In this document: positions 47,318 to 56,763 of the stretch, one piece after another
Numbering within the stretch: the first letter of the stretch is position 1
Layout: every line of letters begins with the position of its first letter
Assembly (NCBI RefSeq): GCF_035590735.1
Contig: NZ_CP141595.1
Coordinates: 2,327,001-2,391,000, forward strand
Direction: 5' to 3'
Origin: Rossellomorea aquimaris
GTDB lineage: Bacteria > Bacillota > Bacilli > Bacillales > Bacillaceae_B
Length of the DNA stretch: 64,000 bases
Program-made: the position numbers and the translations under genes
Notes under the pieces: model-generated
Database searches by the model: none
What the model was told of the DNA's origin: nothing
The model's input: the letters and a program-made list of their open reading frames with translations, nothing else

Positions 47318-47482
47318 TTAAACAATTTTCGTTTTACCACACTCTTGACACTTTCGATAAAACTTTCCATCCAATACACGTGATTTAAAAATATTGTTCC
47401 CACATTCGCAACGACCACTATGTTCGTCGGGATCATCTTTATATAGTACAATATTTTCTTCCTGATTATCCAACCTTGTCAT
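47318..47482 (-). CDS. small zinc-ribbon protein (54 aa)
   Basis: ATG 47482 follows GGAGG. The peptide has C-x-C-G (RCECGNN) and C-x-x-C-G (KCQECGKTK) knuckles 19 residues apart, separated by a strand pair (FKSRVLDGKFYRK), which is a minimal zinc ribbon. It may bind nucleic acid or a partner enzyme; no family name can be given. Too short for most gene tracks. Confidence 0.65.
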   Translation of the reverse strand: MTRLDNQEENIVLYKDDPDEHSGRCECGNNIFKSRVLDGKFYRKCQECGKTKIV

Positions 47483-47777
47483 CCTCCAGTTCAACCATTA
47501 CTTCTTATAGTATAGTAGGAATCTTCCAGCTTGTTAAGATTAAACTTTCTTCTTTTTTAAAACTAGATCTTGTTCAATAAATACGAAAAAGACAACTTCA
47601 TATCTAAAATCAGCGTCAAAATAGAATAGAACTCTTTAACTATTATATCCATAAATACCCTTTATACCTATTTTTTTCATCTTAAATTACCATAGTATTC
47701 CTCTACATGATAGTTTATACAGGAAATCGCTTTCTATTACAGTCGTGAAATATTCTTGACGCACGATATTAAAGTTC

Positions 47778-47806
47778 CTGTTATTGAATTGAGATTTTAC
47801 TATGTT
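47778..47806 (+). promoter_or_regulatory. promoter of first LysM/3D gene
   Basis: CTGTTA (47778-47783), 17 bp, TATGTT (47801-47806). TGTTAT-N5-TGAGAT at 47779-47795 overlaps the -35 and resembles a WalR box (TGTWAH-N5-TGTWAH) only partly. The same arrangement is repeated at 48945-48973. Confidence 0.5.
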
Positions 47807-47866
47807 AGTATTTTCCCTGTTAGCAAAAATAAATAAACCGCTAGCTACATAAGGAGGAATTTTTCT

Positions 47867-48682
47867 ATGAAACTAAAAAAATCGATTATTTCTGTGGCTG
47901 CATTTACTACACTTGCAGTGTCTGGTGGAGCTAGCGCTTCAGCACAAGACATCGAAGTTAAAAAAGGTGACACTTTATGGGGTATTGCCCAGGAATACGG
48001 TACATCCGTTGATAAACTCATGAAATGGAACAATTTAAATTCACACTTAATCTATCCTGACCAAGAACTCACGGTATCATCCAAAGAGTACTATACAGTT
48101 AAAAAAGGTGACACACTTTGGGGAATCTCTTCACAATATGGAGTTTCCGTCGACAGTTTAATAAGCTGGAACGCTCTTGAAAGTGACCTGATTGTCCCTG
48201 GACAAGAATTAGTCCTCAATTTAGAAGATAAAAAAGCACCTTCAGCTACTGCAAATACTTCTGAGCAAGCAGCAGCTCCTGCTCAAGAAGAAACAGCAGA
48301 AGTAGCTCCAGAAGCTGAAGCACCTGCAGCAGAACCAGCTGAGGCAAAACCTGCTGAAAAAGAACCGGCAGCACAAGAGGAAGCTGTAAAGGAAATCACA
48401 GTAGAAGCAACTGCTTACACAGCAAGTTGTGAAGGTTGCTCAGGTACGACAGCCACTGGTGTTAACCTTTTAGAAAATCCAGACGCTAAAGTGATTGCAG
48501 TAGATCCGAATGTAATTCCACTGGGATCTAAAGTATATGTTGAAGGCTACGGCTATGCAACTGCTGAAGATACAGGTGGAGCGATTAAAGGGAATCGAAT
48601 CGATGTATTCATCCCATCAAAAGATCAAGCAGTTGATTGGGGCAGAAAATCAGTTAACGTAAAAATTCTTGAAAGTAAATAA
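47867..48682 (+). CDS. yocH: LysM-LysM-3D cell wall protein (YocH-like)
   Basis: 271 residues. A signal peptide ends at SASAQ (about residue 27). Two LysM domains follow (KKGDTLWGIAQEYGTSVDKL, residues 30-72, and KKGDTLWGISSQYGVSVDSL, residues 77-119). Next come an Ala/Pro/Glu-rich linker (125-180) and a C-terminal 3D domain with VIAVDPNVIPLGSKVYVEGYG and AEDTGGAIKGNRIDVF, named for its three Asp. This is the YocH layout: a secreted muralytic wall enzyme, known to be under WalKR control in B. subtilis. Confidence 0.92.
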   Translation: MKLKKSIISVAAFTTLAVSGGASASAQDIEVKKGDTLWGIAQEYGTSVDKLMKWNNLNSHLIYPDQELTVSSKEYYTVKKGDTLWGISSQYGVSVDSLISWNALESDLIVPGQELVLNLEDKKAPSATANTSEQAAAPAQEETAEVAPEAEAPAAEPAEAKPAEKEPAAQEEAVKEITVEATAYTASCEGCSGTTATGVNLLENPDAKVIAVDPNVIPLGSKVYVEGYGYATAEDTGGAIKGNRIDVFIPSKDQAVDWGRKSVNVKILESK

Positions 48683-48690
48683 TAGATTGG

Positions 48691-48723
48691 AACCACTGAG
48701 ATGTCATTCTCAGTGGTTTTTTT
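48691..48723 (+). terminator. Rho-independent terminator
   Basis: AACCACTGAGA/TCTCAGTGGTT stem and a seven-T run. Confidence 0.9.
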
Positions 48724-48944
48724 ATTCTTCAATACATTTTTAATAGCTTATCTCTTAAACACAAAATGCAAATGGAATAACTTTCTTAATAGTCTCTTCG
48801 TTGCCCATTTACTCTCATTTCAACCACGCTTTTCAACTAACATTTCCCTTCAAATGAAAGAGTTAGAAACACTTCCAGCTGAGTCGACAGAAAACAATAA
48901 ATATTACATGCTTGTCATCTAATTGTTATCGGTTTATAAACACT

Positions 48945-48973
48945 TTGTTATGTACCTGAGGTAAGTCTATGTT
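48945..48973 (+). promoter_or_regulatory. promoter of second LysM/3D gene
   Basis: TTGTTA (48945-48950), 17 bp, TATGTT (48968-48973). TGTTAT-N5-TGAGGT and CTATGTTA-x-TATTT are shared at identical spacing with the upstream paralogue's promoter. Confidence 0.5.
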
Positions 48974-49027
48974 ACTATTTCAACTGTTGGTTTCATAGAC
49001 CAAACACAAAAGGAGGAATTTCACAAG

Positions 49028-49594
49028 ATGAAAAAAGTATTATTTTCCATTTTTTCCTTCACAGTTTTTCTAACAATCGGACTTACTTCTGCCTCTGCAG
49101 AATCAGACGAGACTGCAATGAATGATTACCATAATATAGAACAAGGCGATATTCTTTGGGAGATTGCAAATCGATATCATGTTTCGATAGATGAGGTTGG
49201 CACACGCCAACAACTTTTAGAAGAAGGTTATACTGTGAATAACGTACAAGAAGAAAAAGCTGTTAAATCTACTGATACGGAAACTTCCGAGGACAAGGTT
49301 GTGAAAGAGGTTAATGTAACCGCTACTGCGTATACAGCTTATTGTGAGGGCTGTATCGGCATAACAAAGACGGGTGTGGACTTAATAGAGAACCCTGATG
49401 CCAGAGTCATTGCCGTCGATCCAAGTGTCATTCCACTGGGATCTAAGGTGTATGTAGAAGGATACGGTTATGCCCGTGCGGAAGATACAGGTGGAGCCAT
49501 AAAAGGACAACGCATCGACATTTATATGGAAAAAGAAAAAGATGCCCTTAAATATGGTGTACAGGATGTCAAAGTGAAAATTATTGAAGAGTAA
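49028..49594 (+). CDS. LysM-3D cell wall protein, tandem paralogue
   Basis: 188 residues after AAAGGAGG. Signal peptide to SASAES (about residue 25). A single LysM-like stretch (EQGDILWEIANRYHVSIDEV) has lost the usual Asn-Pro end and the second repeat. A short linker precedes a 3D domain almost identical to that of the upstream gene (VIAVDPSVIPLGSKVYVEGYG, AEDTGGAIKGQRID). Likely a shortened duplicate of the YocH-like gene; still secreted. Confidence 0.88.
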   Translation: MKKVLFSIFSFTVFLTIGLTSASAESDETAMNDYHNIEQGDILWEIANRYHVSIDEVGTRQQLLEEGYTVNNVQEEKAVKSTDTETSEDKVVKEVNVTATAYTAYCEGCIGITKTGVDLIENPDARVIAVDPSVIPLGSKVYVEGYGYARAEDTGGAIKGQRIDIYMEKEKDALKYGVQDVKVKIIEE

Positions 49595-49602
49595 CGAATA
49601 GG

Positions 49603-49630
49603 AAGGACGCCGACTTAGGCGTCCTTTTTT
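49603..49630 (+). terminator. Rho-independent terminator
   Basis: AAGGACGCC/GGCGTCCTT stem followed by Ts. Confidence 0.85.
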
Positions 49631-49641
49631 GTATCAAAAAA

Positions 49642-49770
49642 CTATTTCCCATGAACTTTTGAACCTTCCCTAGCAGAAGGAGCTATGGATTTCATCTCAA
49701 TTTCCTCACCCATTTGTTGTTGAGCTAACTTTTTAGCTGTTTCATGTTGCGATTTGTTTTGTTTTTTCAT
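49642..49770 (-). CDS. small hydrophilic protein (42 aa)
   Basis: ATG 49770 follows GGGAGGAGG. The peptide (MKKQNKSQHETAKKLAQQQM, then GEEIEMKSIAPSAREGSKVHGK) is Lys/Gln-rich, helical and unstructured at the end, a composition seen in spore-core small proteins. I do not recognise a named Ssp family. The very strong ribosome binding site argues for expression, perhaps during sporulation. Confidence 0.55.
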   Translation of the reverse strand: MKKQNKSQHETAKKLAQQQMGEEIEMKSIAPSAREGSKVHGK

Positions 49771-50340
49771 GACTCGACCTCCTCCCGTACATTCTTATAT
49801 TAATATTCACAGATAATTGAAAATTACTACAAAAACTTCATCCAGAATTCCCAGTTGACACTTCTAATGGATTTAGAGGATACCTTTATTAATATCCATC
49901 AAAAATGCCTTTTCCTTATATATAAAAGGTAACCATGATTGTCAACCAAATTTGCCTTGCCGGGATTATAAAGCGTATTCATTTCCAATCTCTCATGGTG
50001 TGATGGACTTTCAGGTCAAAAAAAGAATAGGAATGAAAACGTTTAAATGACAAACACTATAAAAAAATATAATGGTTATCACTTGCAAAGTTAAACTTTT
50101 TTCTGATAGGGTAACAAATGTTGGTTTTATGAGAGTGTGGTGAGGGAATAGGTAATAAGTAATTATTCCTCCACAATCCTCAGAATGCACATATTCCCAT
50201 CTGCATTAACTGAGACTCTTTCAAAGATGAAGATGATTGCCGCTGGTGTACATACTAAGATAAACACCCTCAATCCGGCTGTCGTTACCTTCACACAGAA
50301 AAGAGCAAAAAAATACATTGAAATTGGAAAGGAGAATTTT
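49771..50340. other. intergenic region with sigma-B-like promoter
   Basis: GTTAAA (50090-50095), 13 bases, GGGTAA (50109-50114) is close to the sigma-B consensus and points toward the betaine transporter. A small hairpin (CCTTTT/AAAAGG) lies near 49912-49927. The frame open from 50185 into the transporter has no ribosome binding site and is not a real extension. Confidence 0.45.
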
Positions 50341-51870
50341 ATGAAGAGGATATCAAATGTTTTCTGGATTACCATTGCATTAGTTGCAGCTTCTGTTGCC
50401 TACGGTGTCATCGCGCCAAAGTCATTCGAAAATGTAACAGCTGATATGCAAAACTTTATTACCTCAACATTCGGTTGGTATTATCTTATTTTAGTCACAG
50501 TGATTGTTATTTTCTGCGTGTTCTTGATCTTTAGTCCAATCGGAACGATAAGATTAGGAAAGCCAGACGAGAAACCTGAGTACACGAAAGGAACATGGTT
50601 CGCCATGTTGTTTAGTGCAGGGATGGGAATCGGTTTAGTATTCTGGGGGGCAGCCGAGCCGCTGTCACACTATTTGACGCCTCCACTTGCTGAAGGTGGA
50701 ACAAATCAGGCCATTAAAGAATCAATGCGCTATACGTTCTTCCACTGGGGAATACATGCGTGGGCGATCTATGCGATTGTCGCTTTAGCACTTGCTTATT
50801 ATAAATTCCGTAAAGATGAGCCGGGCTTAATCTCAGCTACATTGAAACCGATCTTTGGAGATAAAGTGAACGGTCCACTGGGAACGGTCATCGATGTACT
50901 GGCTGTATTCGCCACTGTTGTCGGTGTTGCCACTACACTTGGGTTCGGTGCAGCACAAATTAACGGAGGACTTTCATATCTACTTGGAGTACCAAATAAT
51001 TTCACTGTTCAGTTCATTATTATTGCGGTTGTAACCGTCTTATTTATGATATCGGCATGGTCTGGATTAAGTAAGGGAATTAAATATCTATCTAATACGA
51101 ATATGGTATTGGCAATTGGACTGTTCGTGTTAATGTTCTTTATCGGACCTACATTGCTCATCCTGAATATGTTCACTGATACAATCGGTGCTTATATACA
51201 AAACATCGCTGCCATGAGTTTCCGGATTGCCCCATTAAATGAAGAGCATCGAGGCTGGATCAATGGCTGGACGATCTTCTATTGGGCATGGTGGATTTCC
51301 TGGTCTCCATTTGTCGGAATCTTCATCGCACGTGTATCACGAGGCAGAACCATTCGTGAATTCTTAATCGGTGTGCTACTGCTTCCTGCTTTAGTCAGTT
51401 TCATTTGGTTCGCTACTTTTGGTACATCTGCCATTGAAATTCAACAAGCAGGAACAGATATATCAGGACTAAATACAGAAGAGGTATTATTTGCAGTATT
51501 TAACGGATTCGAATGGTCGACGATTCTTTCGGTCATTGCCATCACATTGATCGGAACCTTCTTCATTACGTCTGCTGACTCAGCTACATTCGTTCTGGGA
51601 ATGCAAACAACCTATGGATCATTAACCCCGCCAAACTATGTGAAGTTAACTTGGGGACTTGCTCAGTCTACTGTTGCATTAATCCTGCTCTATAGTGGAG
51701 GATTACAGGCATTACAAAATGCATTGATTGTCGCAGCGTTGCCATTCTCGGTAATTATGGCCCTGATGATGCTGTCCCTCTATAAATCACTGAATCAAGA
51801 GAAGAAAGAGCTTGGATTATACATCAAACCTAAGCCAAGAAAAACAAAAGAACCTAAAGAGCACATGTAA
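50341..51870 (+). CDS. opuD: BCCT family glycine betaine transporter
   Basis: 509 residues from ATG 50341, chosen for AAAGGAG before it. Twelve membrane helices. [22 protein letters not shown] carries the aromatic betaine box, [27 protein letters not shown] is the strongest BCCT signature, and the tail is basic. It takes up betaine with sodium under osmotic stress. OpuD of B. subtilis (512 residues) is the closest named model. The sigma-B-like promoter upstream would fit stress induction. Confidence 0.92.
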   Translation: MKRISNVFWITIALVAASVAYGVIAPKSFENVTADMQNFITSTFGWYYLILVTVIVIFCVFLIFSPIGTIRLGKPDEKPEYTKGTWFAMLFSAGMGIGLVFWGAAEPLSHYLTPPLAEGGTNQAIKESMRYTFFHWGIHAWAIYAIVALALAYYKFRKDEPGLISATLKPIFGDKVNGPLGTVIDVLAVFATVVGVATTLGFGAAQINGGLSYLLGVPNNFTVQFIIIAVVTVLFMISAWSGLSKGIKYLSNTNMVLAIGLFVLMFFIGPTLLILNMFTDTIGAYIQNIAAMSFRIAPLNEEHRGWINGWTIFYWAWWISWSPFVGIFIARVSRGRTIREFLIGVLLLPALVSFIWFATFGTSAIEIQQAGTDISGLNTEEVLFAVFNGFEWSTILSVIAITLIGTFFITSADSATFVLGMQTTYGSLTPPNYVKLTWGLAQSTVALILLYSGGLQALQNALIVAALPFSVIMALMMLSLYKSLNQEKKELGLYIKPKPRKTKEPKEHM

Positions 51871-51880
51871 AATCGTTTTA

Positions 51881-51912
51881 GCGCCTGGAATTTTTCCAGG
51901 CGTCTTTTTTCA
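51881..51912 (+). terminator. Rho-independent terminator
   Basis: CGCCTGGAA/TTCCAGGCG stem and TCTTTTTT. Confidence 0.9.
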
Positions 51913-52098
51913 TATATAGCACTTCCCATCTAGACATTTTACTCATTTTCCGCCCCACCATTATATGCAAAACCCACTGTTCATAGGTAATCTGCTCCAG
52001 GTGCATTTCATAGTCAAAAAGTGAATGAAGATTTTAATTAACCTACAATTTGTCCCCTACATACATTAATATCGTAGTAAGATAACTGGAGGTGACTG

Positions 52099-52227
52099 AT
52101 GATGTATGGATATGGATACCCTGGATATGGATATGGCTGCGGTGGTGGTGGCTACGCTGGTGGTTTTGCGTTAATCGTAGTTTTATTCATCCTATTAATT
52201 ATCGTTGGAGCAGCGTTTGTTTGTTAA
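52099..52227 (+). CDS. YjcZ family sporulation peptide
   Basis: 42 residues from ATG 52099 after [28 protein letters not shown] is the Gly/Tyr-rich half and [20 protein letters not shown] the single membrane helix, the exact pattern of YjcZ/SscA-like peptides made during sporulation. Its job is not well defined; SscA acts in spore coat assembly. Ended by a large terminator. Confidence 0.88.
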   Translation: MMYGYGYPGYGYGCGGGGYAGGFALIVVLFILLIIVGAAFVC

Positions 52228-52247
52228 TAATAAATGAATAATGGTTA

Positions 52248-52326
52248 GGTGACCTCAAACGATAGTCAATGATTTCTCTACCAACATCCGGTGAAGAAAG
52301 AACCGACTACCGAGGTCATCTTTTTT
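52248..52326 (+). terminator. long terminator hairpin
   Basis: GGTGACCTC and TAGTC on the left pair with GACTA and GAGGTCATC on the right around a 30-base loop, then TTTTTT. Confidence 0.75.
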
Positions 52327-52403
52327 ACATAATGATTGTCACAGAGTGGTTCTCGTATTAGAATACAAGAGGAATCAATATTCTTGTAAAGGATCGAGCC
52401 TCG

Positions 52404-53045
52404 ATGACTAAAAAATCCGCCACAAAAAAGCGTCCCAGTAAGAAAAAACGATCGTCACCATTTACGATCGTACTTATACCGATCATCATCTTAGCTATTT
52501 ATTATGCCGTAAACAATGGAGGAGCCACTTATAACCTGTCCTCAATTGGTAAAGAAGAGGTACCTCCCGAATATATTCCCATTTATAAAGCAGCTGAAGA
52601 AGAATACGGGGTACCATGGTATTTACTGGCTGCCCATCACCGGGTCGAAACAAAATTTTCCACCATGAAGACTCTTGTGTCCCCTGTGGGAGCTGAGGGA
52701 CACATGCAATTCATGCCATGTACATTTGTCGGCTGGTCACACCCTAGTTGCTCAGGCTTAGGGAAGGGCAATATCCCACAAAACCAAAAAACAGACCCTG
52801 ACGTCATTGAAAAGTATGGAGGATATGGGGTCGACGCAAACGGAGATGGAGTAGCCGATCCATTTCAAATTGAAGATGCGGTGTTTAGCGCTGCAAACTA
52901 TTTGGAACGAAATGGAGCAGCGGATGGGAAAATCGAACAAGCCGTATTTGCCTACAATCATAGCGACAAATATGTAGAAGATGTTTTGTACTATGCAGAG
53001 CGATTTGTAGAAGATGAAGAAGAGGAGTCAGGCGAGGCTATGTAA
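52404..53045 (+). CDS. lysozyme-like lytic transglycosylase
   Basis: 213 residues. A Lys-rich cytosolic tail and one membrane helix (FTIVLIPIIILAIYYAV, residues 20-36) leave the enzyme domain outside. YGVPWYLLAAHHRVETKF holds the likely catalytic Glu (about residue 82), with SPVGAEGHMQFMPCTFVGW and AVFAYNHSDKYVEDVL as the SLT/CwlT-like core. DANGDGVADPF looks like a calcium-binding loop. It probably cleaves peptidoglycan glycans at the membrane surface. Confidence 0.85.
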   Translation: MTKKSATKKRPSKKKRSSPFTIVLIPIIILAIYYAVNNGGATYNLSSIGKEEVPPEYIPIYKAAEEEYGVPWYLLAAHHRVETKFSTMKTLVSPVGAEGHMQFMPCTFVGWSHPSCSGLGKGNIPQNQKTDPDVIEKYGGYGVDANGDGVADPFQIEDAVFSAANYLERNGAADGKIEQAVFAYNHSDKYVEDVLYYAERFVEDEEEESGEAM

Positions 53046-53060
53046 TTTTTATATTAATGG

Positions 53061-53095
53061 AGAAGAGCCGGAATGTAATATCGGTTCTTTTTTAT
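53061..53095 (+). terminator. Rho-independent terminator
   Basis: AAGAGCCG pairs with CGGTTCTT (one mismatch), then a T run. Confidence 0.7.
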
Positions 53096-53218
53096 TTTTT
53101 TGAACAGTTTTGAAAAAAGGAGGGTCATATTCCCAATGACCCAATAAACATATACACTCCCATAATAAATTGTTATGATAAGGTTCGTGATTTTTTACTT
53201 ATGATAAAGGTGATTCAG

Positions 53219-55444
53219 ATGAAAACGACAGAAATGATAGATGAGTGGCAAACCGCTCTGGATATGGAAATTCTCCAACTAAAAAAACGGGAAACATCTG
53301 GAGTTTTGATAGAAGAAGGCCGATGTATCCGAAAAGAAGAAAATGCCTATATTTATTGGTTCACCCTCAGTTATCCTGCGTCTTTACCAGAGGGAGGAGG
53401 CGTAGTTTATAAGAGAAAGCAATCAAGGATCACAGGGGTGGTGATTAGTTCAGACGACCGGGAGTGCGTGATTGAGCTCGATCAGTTCATAGGAGATACC
53501 ATTTCTTATGGTCAAATATTGCATGAACCATGGGAAATATTAGAGAAGTTAATAGAAAGATTAGACGAAGCAAAAGAGCGCCACGGAAAAACTCAGCGTA
53601 TTCAGCATGTGATGAATCCAATGAAAGAATCAAGGCATCCGAAGACTACGTTTAAAAACCCTTTACATGAAGCATATGTGCGAAGTAAGTATAATCCTGT
53701 AACGTATCTATGGGGACCACCTGGAACAGGAAAAACCTATACGCTTGCCAGAGTTGCCGCTTATCATTATTCAGAAGGAAAAAAAGTGCTGCTCCTTTCC
53801 CATAGTAATGCTGCAGTCGATGTCTTAATAGAAGAAATGCATTACTTTCTCAGCAGCCACGATCGGTGGAAAGCAAGGGAAGTCATCCGCTATGGTACCA
53901 ACCGGAAAGCGTATAGTGAAGATGTCAAAGACTTAAGCGTGATCCAATTATTAGAACAGCTTGACCCCAGCCTTTCAGAGGAAAAAGGAAAGGTCGAAAC
54001 CTACCGGAGAAGGTTAAAAAATAAACTGGCTAAAACGTACTCAAGTTATGATTCAGAACGGTTGTCTCAACTGGAGGTTCATTATCAAAAAATCAAAGAA
54101 AAGTTTAAACGAAGAGAAGGTGAACTTGTCACAGACGCAAGGGTCATCGGTACGACTCTATCTAAAGCTGCGATTGATGCCATTCTTTATGAAGAAGAGT
54201 TTGACCTTGTTATTGTGGATGAGGCGAGTATGGCGTATATACCTCAGGTAGCATTTGCTGCTTCCCTTGGAAAAAAGATCATTATTTGTGGAGATTTCAA
54301 ACAGCTTCCGCCTATTTCTACGTCCTTTCATCCGATGGTAACCAAGTGGCTGAAGGAAGACATCTTTCATTCGGCTCAGGTAGCACATGCCGTGGACAGG
54401 GGTAAGGACCACCCTCAGTTATTATTGCTTCCAGAACAGCGGCGAATGCATCCAAGTATTTCGGCATTTACCAATCAGTATATCTACCATTCGAAGGTAG
54501 GCGATCACCATTCGGTACGACAGATGAGAGCGGAGATTACGAATAAGAAGCCTTTCCCTTCTCTTGGAGCGGTATTACTTTCACTCAAAGAAGGTACGGA
54601 ATGGGCAGAGACACAAAAAGGCTCCCGTTGGAATGTCCTATCCAGCTTAGTGACGATCAACCTTATTCTGGAAGCAATCGAGGATGGTATTCAATCTATT
54701 GGGATCGTGACCCCCTACCGTGTGCAAGCGAAATGGTATAACCTTTTACTGGACGAATTGGTAAAGACCAGACATCCTCAAACGAATTTATATGCCGCTA
54801 CGGTTCATGGCTTTCAAGGCTCGGAAAATGACATGATCCTATTTGACCTCGTTGATGGAGCTTCCCATGGGAAACCGGGGGCACTACTTACTCGGAAAGG
54901 AAGCGATAGGCTACTGAATGTAGCGATTACGCGGGCGAGGGGAAAGTTCGTTCTTATTGGGAACGATCAATTTATTCAGGAGAAGACCCATTCTTCCCAA
55001 CCCATACATCAATTCATACGTCATCTTCAACAGAAAGGGGACAAGGGAACAAGTTCCACACTCACCCCTTCCTCGACCAAGAAAATGAAGTGGACTGATG
55101 TGAGTGATCTAAACAGACTGGTGAAAGATTTTAAGGCAGCTAAACAAAAAATCGTAGTGAACGTTGGACTTGTGAGAGAGATTCCCCAAGAGATATTGAG
55201 GGTATTACACACAGTATCCAGTGAGAAAAACGTCATCATCCAATGTAAAGACGGCAGTGCTTCGCAACCGGGAAACAGCATCAAAATAGAAAAAGCAACA
55301 ACGGGTATTCCATTCATCGCGTTAGATGAAAAAGTCATCTGGTTCAATTCTTTTTCAAAAGAGAGAAACCGATTTCCTTATCATGTAAGGATTTTATCAA
55401 AAAGAATTACGGGCCAATTCCTCAAAATGATTGAAGAAAAATAA
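53219..55444 (+). CDS. SF1 helicase, UPF1/DNA2-like
   Basis: 741 residues from ATG 53219 (AAAGGTGAT upstream; an ATG at 53201 in frame lacks one). Walker A is WGPPGTGKTYTLARV (about residue 163), Walker B VIVDEASMAYIPQ with DEAS, then GDFKQLPPI (motif III), LPEQRRMHPSI (motif IV), TPYRVQAKWY (V) and ATVHGFQGSENDMI ... NVAITRARGKFVLIG (VI). The N-terminal beta-barrel (residues 30-120) fits IGHMBP2-like helicases. The C-terminal 120 residues are unrecognised. It acts on nucleic acid; the pathway is unknown. Confidence 0.88.
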   Translation: MKTTEMIDEWQTALDMEILQLKKRETSGVLIEEGRCIRKEENAYIYWFTLSYPASLPEGGGVVYKRKQSRITGVVISSDDRECVIELDQFIGDTISYGQILHEPWEILEKLIERLDEAKERHGKTQRIQHVMNPMKESRHPKTTFKNPLHEAYVRSKYNPVTYLWGPPGTGKTYTLARVAAYHYSEGKKVLLLSHSNAAVDVLIEEMHYFLSSHDRWKAREVIRYGTNRKAYSEDVKDLSVIQLLEQLDPSLSEEKGKVETYRRRLKNKLAKTYSSYDSERLSQLEVHYQKIKEKFKRREGELVTDARVIGTTLSKAAIDAILYEEEFDLVIVDEASMAYIPQVAFAASLGKKIIICGDFKQLPPISTSFHPMVTKWLKEDIFHSAQVAHAVDRGKDHPQLLLLPEQRRMHPSISAFTNQYIYHSKVGDHHSVRQMRAEITNKKPFPSLGAVLLSLKEGTEWAETQKGSRWNVLSSLVTINLILEAIEDGIQSIGIVTPYRVQAKWYNLLLDELVKTRHPQTNLYAATVHGFQGSENDMILFDLVDGASHGKPGALLTRKGSDRLLNVAITRARGKFVLIGNDQFIQEKTHSSQPIHQFIRHLQQKGDKGTSSTLTPSSTKKMKWTDVSDLNRLVKDFKAAKQKIVVNVGLVREIPQEILRVLHTVSSEKNVIIQCKDGSASQPGNSIKIEKATTGIPFIALDEKVIWFNSFSKERNRFPYHVRILSKRITGQFLKMIEEK

Positions 55445-55508
55445 GCGGTGGTCCTTTTGAAAGTTAGTAGCTTGGAATCTACTTCTTTCAAAAGGAGTCA
55501 CCGCTTAA
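55443..55508. terminator. bidirectional terminator, long inverted repeat
   Basis: AAGCGGTG and CCTTTTGAAAG on the left pair with CTTTCAAAAGG and CACCGCTT on the right. It overlaps both stop codons and separates the helicase gene from selD. Confidence 0.85.
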
Positions 55509-56561
55509 TTATTTTTCAACCAGTATACTCCATTTCTGCTTCGTCAGCACCCGACCAATTATTCTAGCTGATATCGAGTGAAGTCCTAACACCTCTATAT
55601 ACTTTTCCGCTTCATCCTCAGGCAAACTTACTAATAATCCTCCTGAAGTAATCGCGTCACATACAATCCATTGATCTTCCATGGTGATACTCGGATCATA
55701 GTGGACTTTTTCTTCAAGCCACTGATGGTTCGCTTTCGACCCACCAGGAATGACTCCTTTAACTGCTAATTCCTTCGTCCCTTCTAATAGGGGAATGGAA
55801 GAGTATGAGAACTCTATGGACACATCACTGCCTTTTGCCATTTCAAAGGCGTGACCCATTAAGCCAAAGCCTGTTACATCTGTGACTGCATGCGGATGAA
55901 ACTCAGCTAAAACTTCAGCTGCAGATTTATTTAACGTGCTCATGACTTCGATCACATCTTTTTCTTGTTCTGCCGACACCATCTTACGCTTAATACCTGT
56001 CGTTAGTATTCCTACACCCAGTGGTTTTGTAAGAACCATAACGTCTCCTTCTTTGGCACCGTTGTTCGTCCAATATTTTTTTGGATGAACGATTCCAGTA
56101 ACACTCAAACCAAATTTCGGCTCTTGATCGTCAATGGAATGGCCGCCGACCGTCACAGCACCAGCTTCGATTACTTTATTTTGTGCACCGGACAGAATTT
56201 GAGTAAGTATTTCACTTCCGAGCCTTTTTATTGGAAACCCTACAATGTTTAAAACCGTTTTCGGTGTTCCACCCATTGCGTAGATGTCACTTAGTGCGTT
56301 AGCCGCCGCTATTTGACCAAATTGGTAGGGATCATCAACAATCGGGGTAAAATAATCTACGGTTTGAACCATAGCCAGATCATCTGTCAGTTGATAAATA
56401 CCACCATCGTCAGATGATTCGCTTCCCACTAACAATGCTTCAGTAAATGGTTGAGGGGGTAGTTGACGCAACACTTGCGTCAAGTCACTAGGACCAAGTT
56501 TGCAGCCTCAGCCAGCTTTTGTAGAAAGTTCTGTTAAACGGATAATTTCTTCCCTGCTCAT
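55509..56561 (-). CDS. selD: selenide, water dikinase SelD, itself a selenoprotein
   Basis: 350 residues from ATG 56561 (AAGGGGTGA before it), read through an in-frame TGA at 56508-56510 as selenocysteine 18. The sequence around it, STKAGUGCKLGPSDLTQ, is the SelD active-site loop, where other bacteria have Cys or Sec at this position, so the TGA is not a nonsense mutation. The rest has the dikinase landmarks: VGSESSDDGGIYQL, VQTVDYFTPIVDDPYQFGQIA, GGHSIDDQEPKFG and TDVTGFGLMGHAFEMA. It makes selenophosphate from selenide and ATP. A conventional call would start at TTG 56483 and lose the active site. Confidence 0.95.
56463..56483 (-). promoter_or_regulatory. candidate bSECIS hairpin of selD
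   Basis: On the mRNA a perfect 9-bp stem, TTGACGCAA-GTG-TTGCGTCAA, starts 24 bases after the UGA. The loop begins with GU, like the essential GU of the E. coli SelB-binding loop. Spacing is at the long end for bacterial SECIS elements. Confidence 0.6.
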
Positions 56562-56763
56562 TCACTTCACCCCTTAATGTATGAATATTCTAATTGTACA
56601 GGATAAAAATGCAATTGGGCAAAGGAGAAATGATGTGCGGTTAGAAAATCAGGAGGGGAATAGGAGGATCTGCATAAAAAAAGATAGGTAAGTATTTGGA
56701 TAAAAATAGAAGCTATGGTATTATGCACACAGGAAAATATATAATAAAAGGAGGAAAATAAAA

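Noticed and set aside
50185..50340. N-terminal extension of the betaine transporter
   Set aside because: The extra 52 residues are not part of the family, and the strong AAAGGAG lies before ATG 50341.
56483..56561. selD read as a frameshifted or truncated pseudogene
   Set aside because: The frame continues unchanged through one TGA to an ATG with a good ribosome binding site, and the TGA falls exactly at the catalytic Cys/Sec position.
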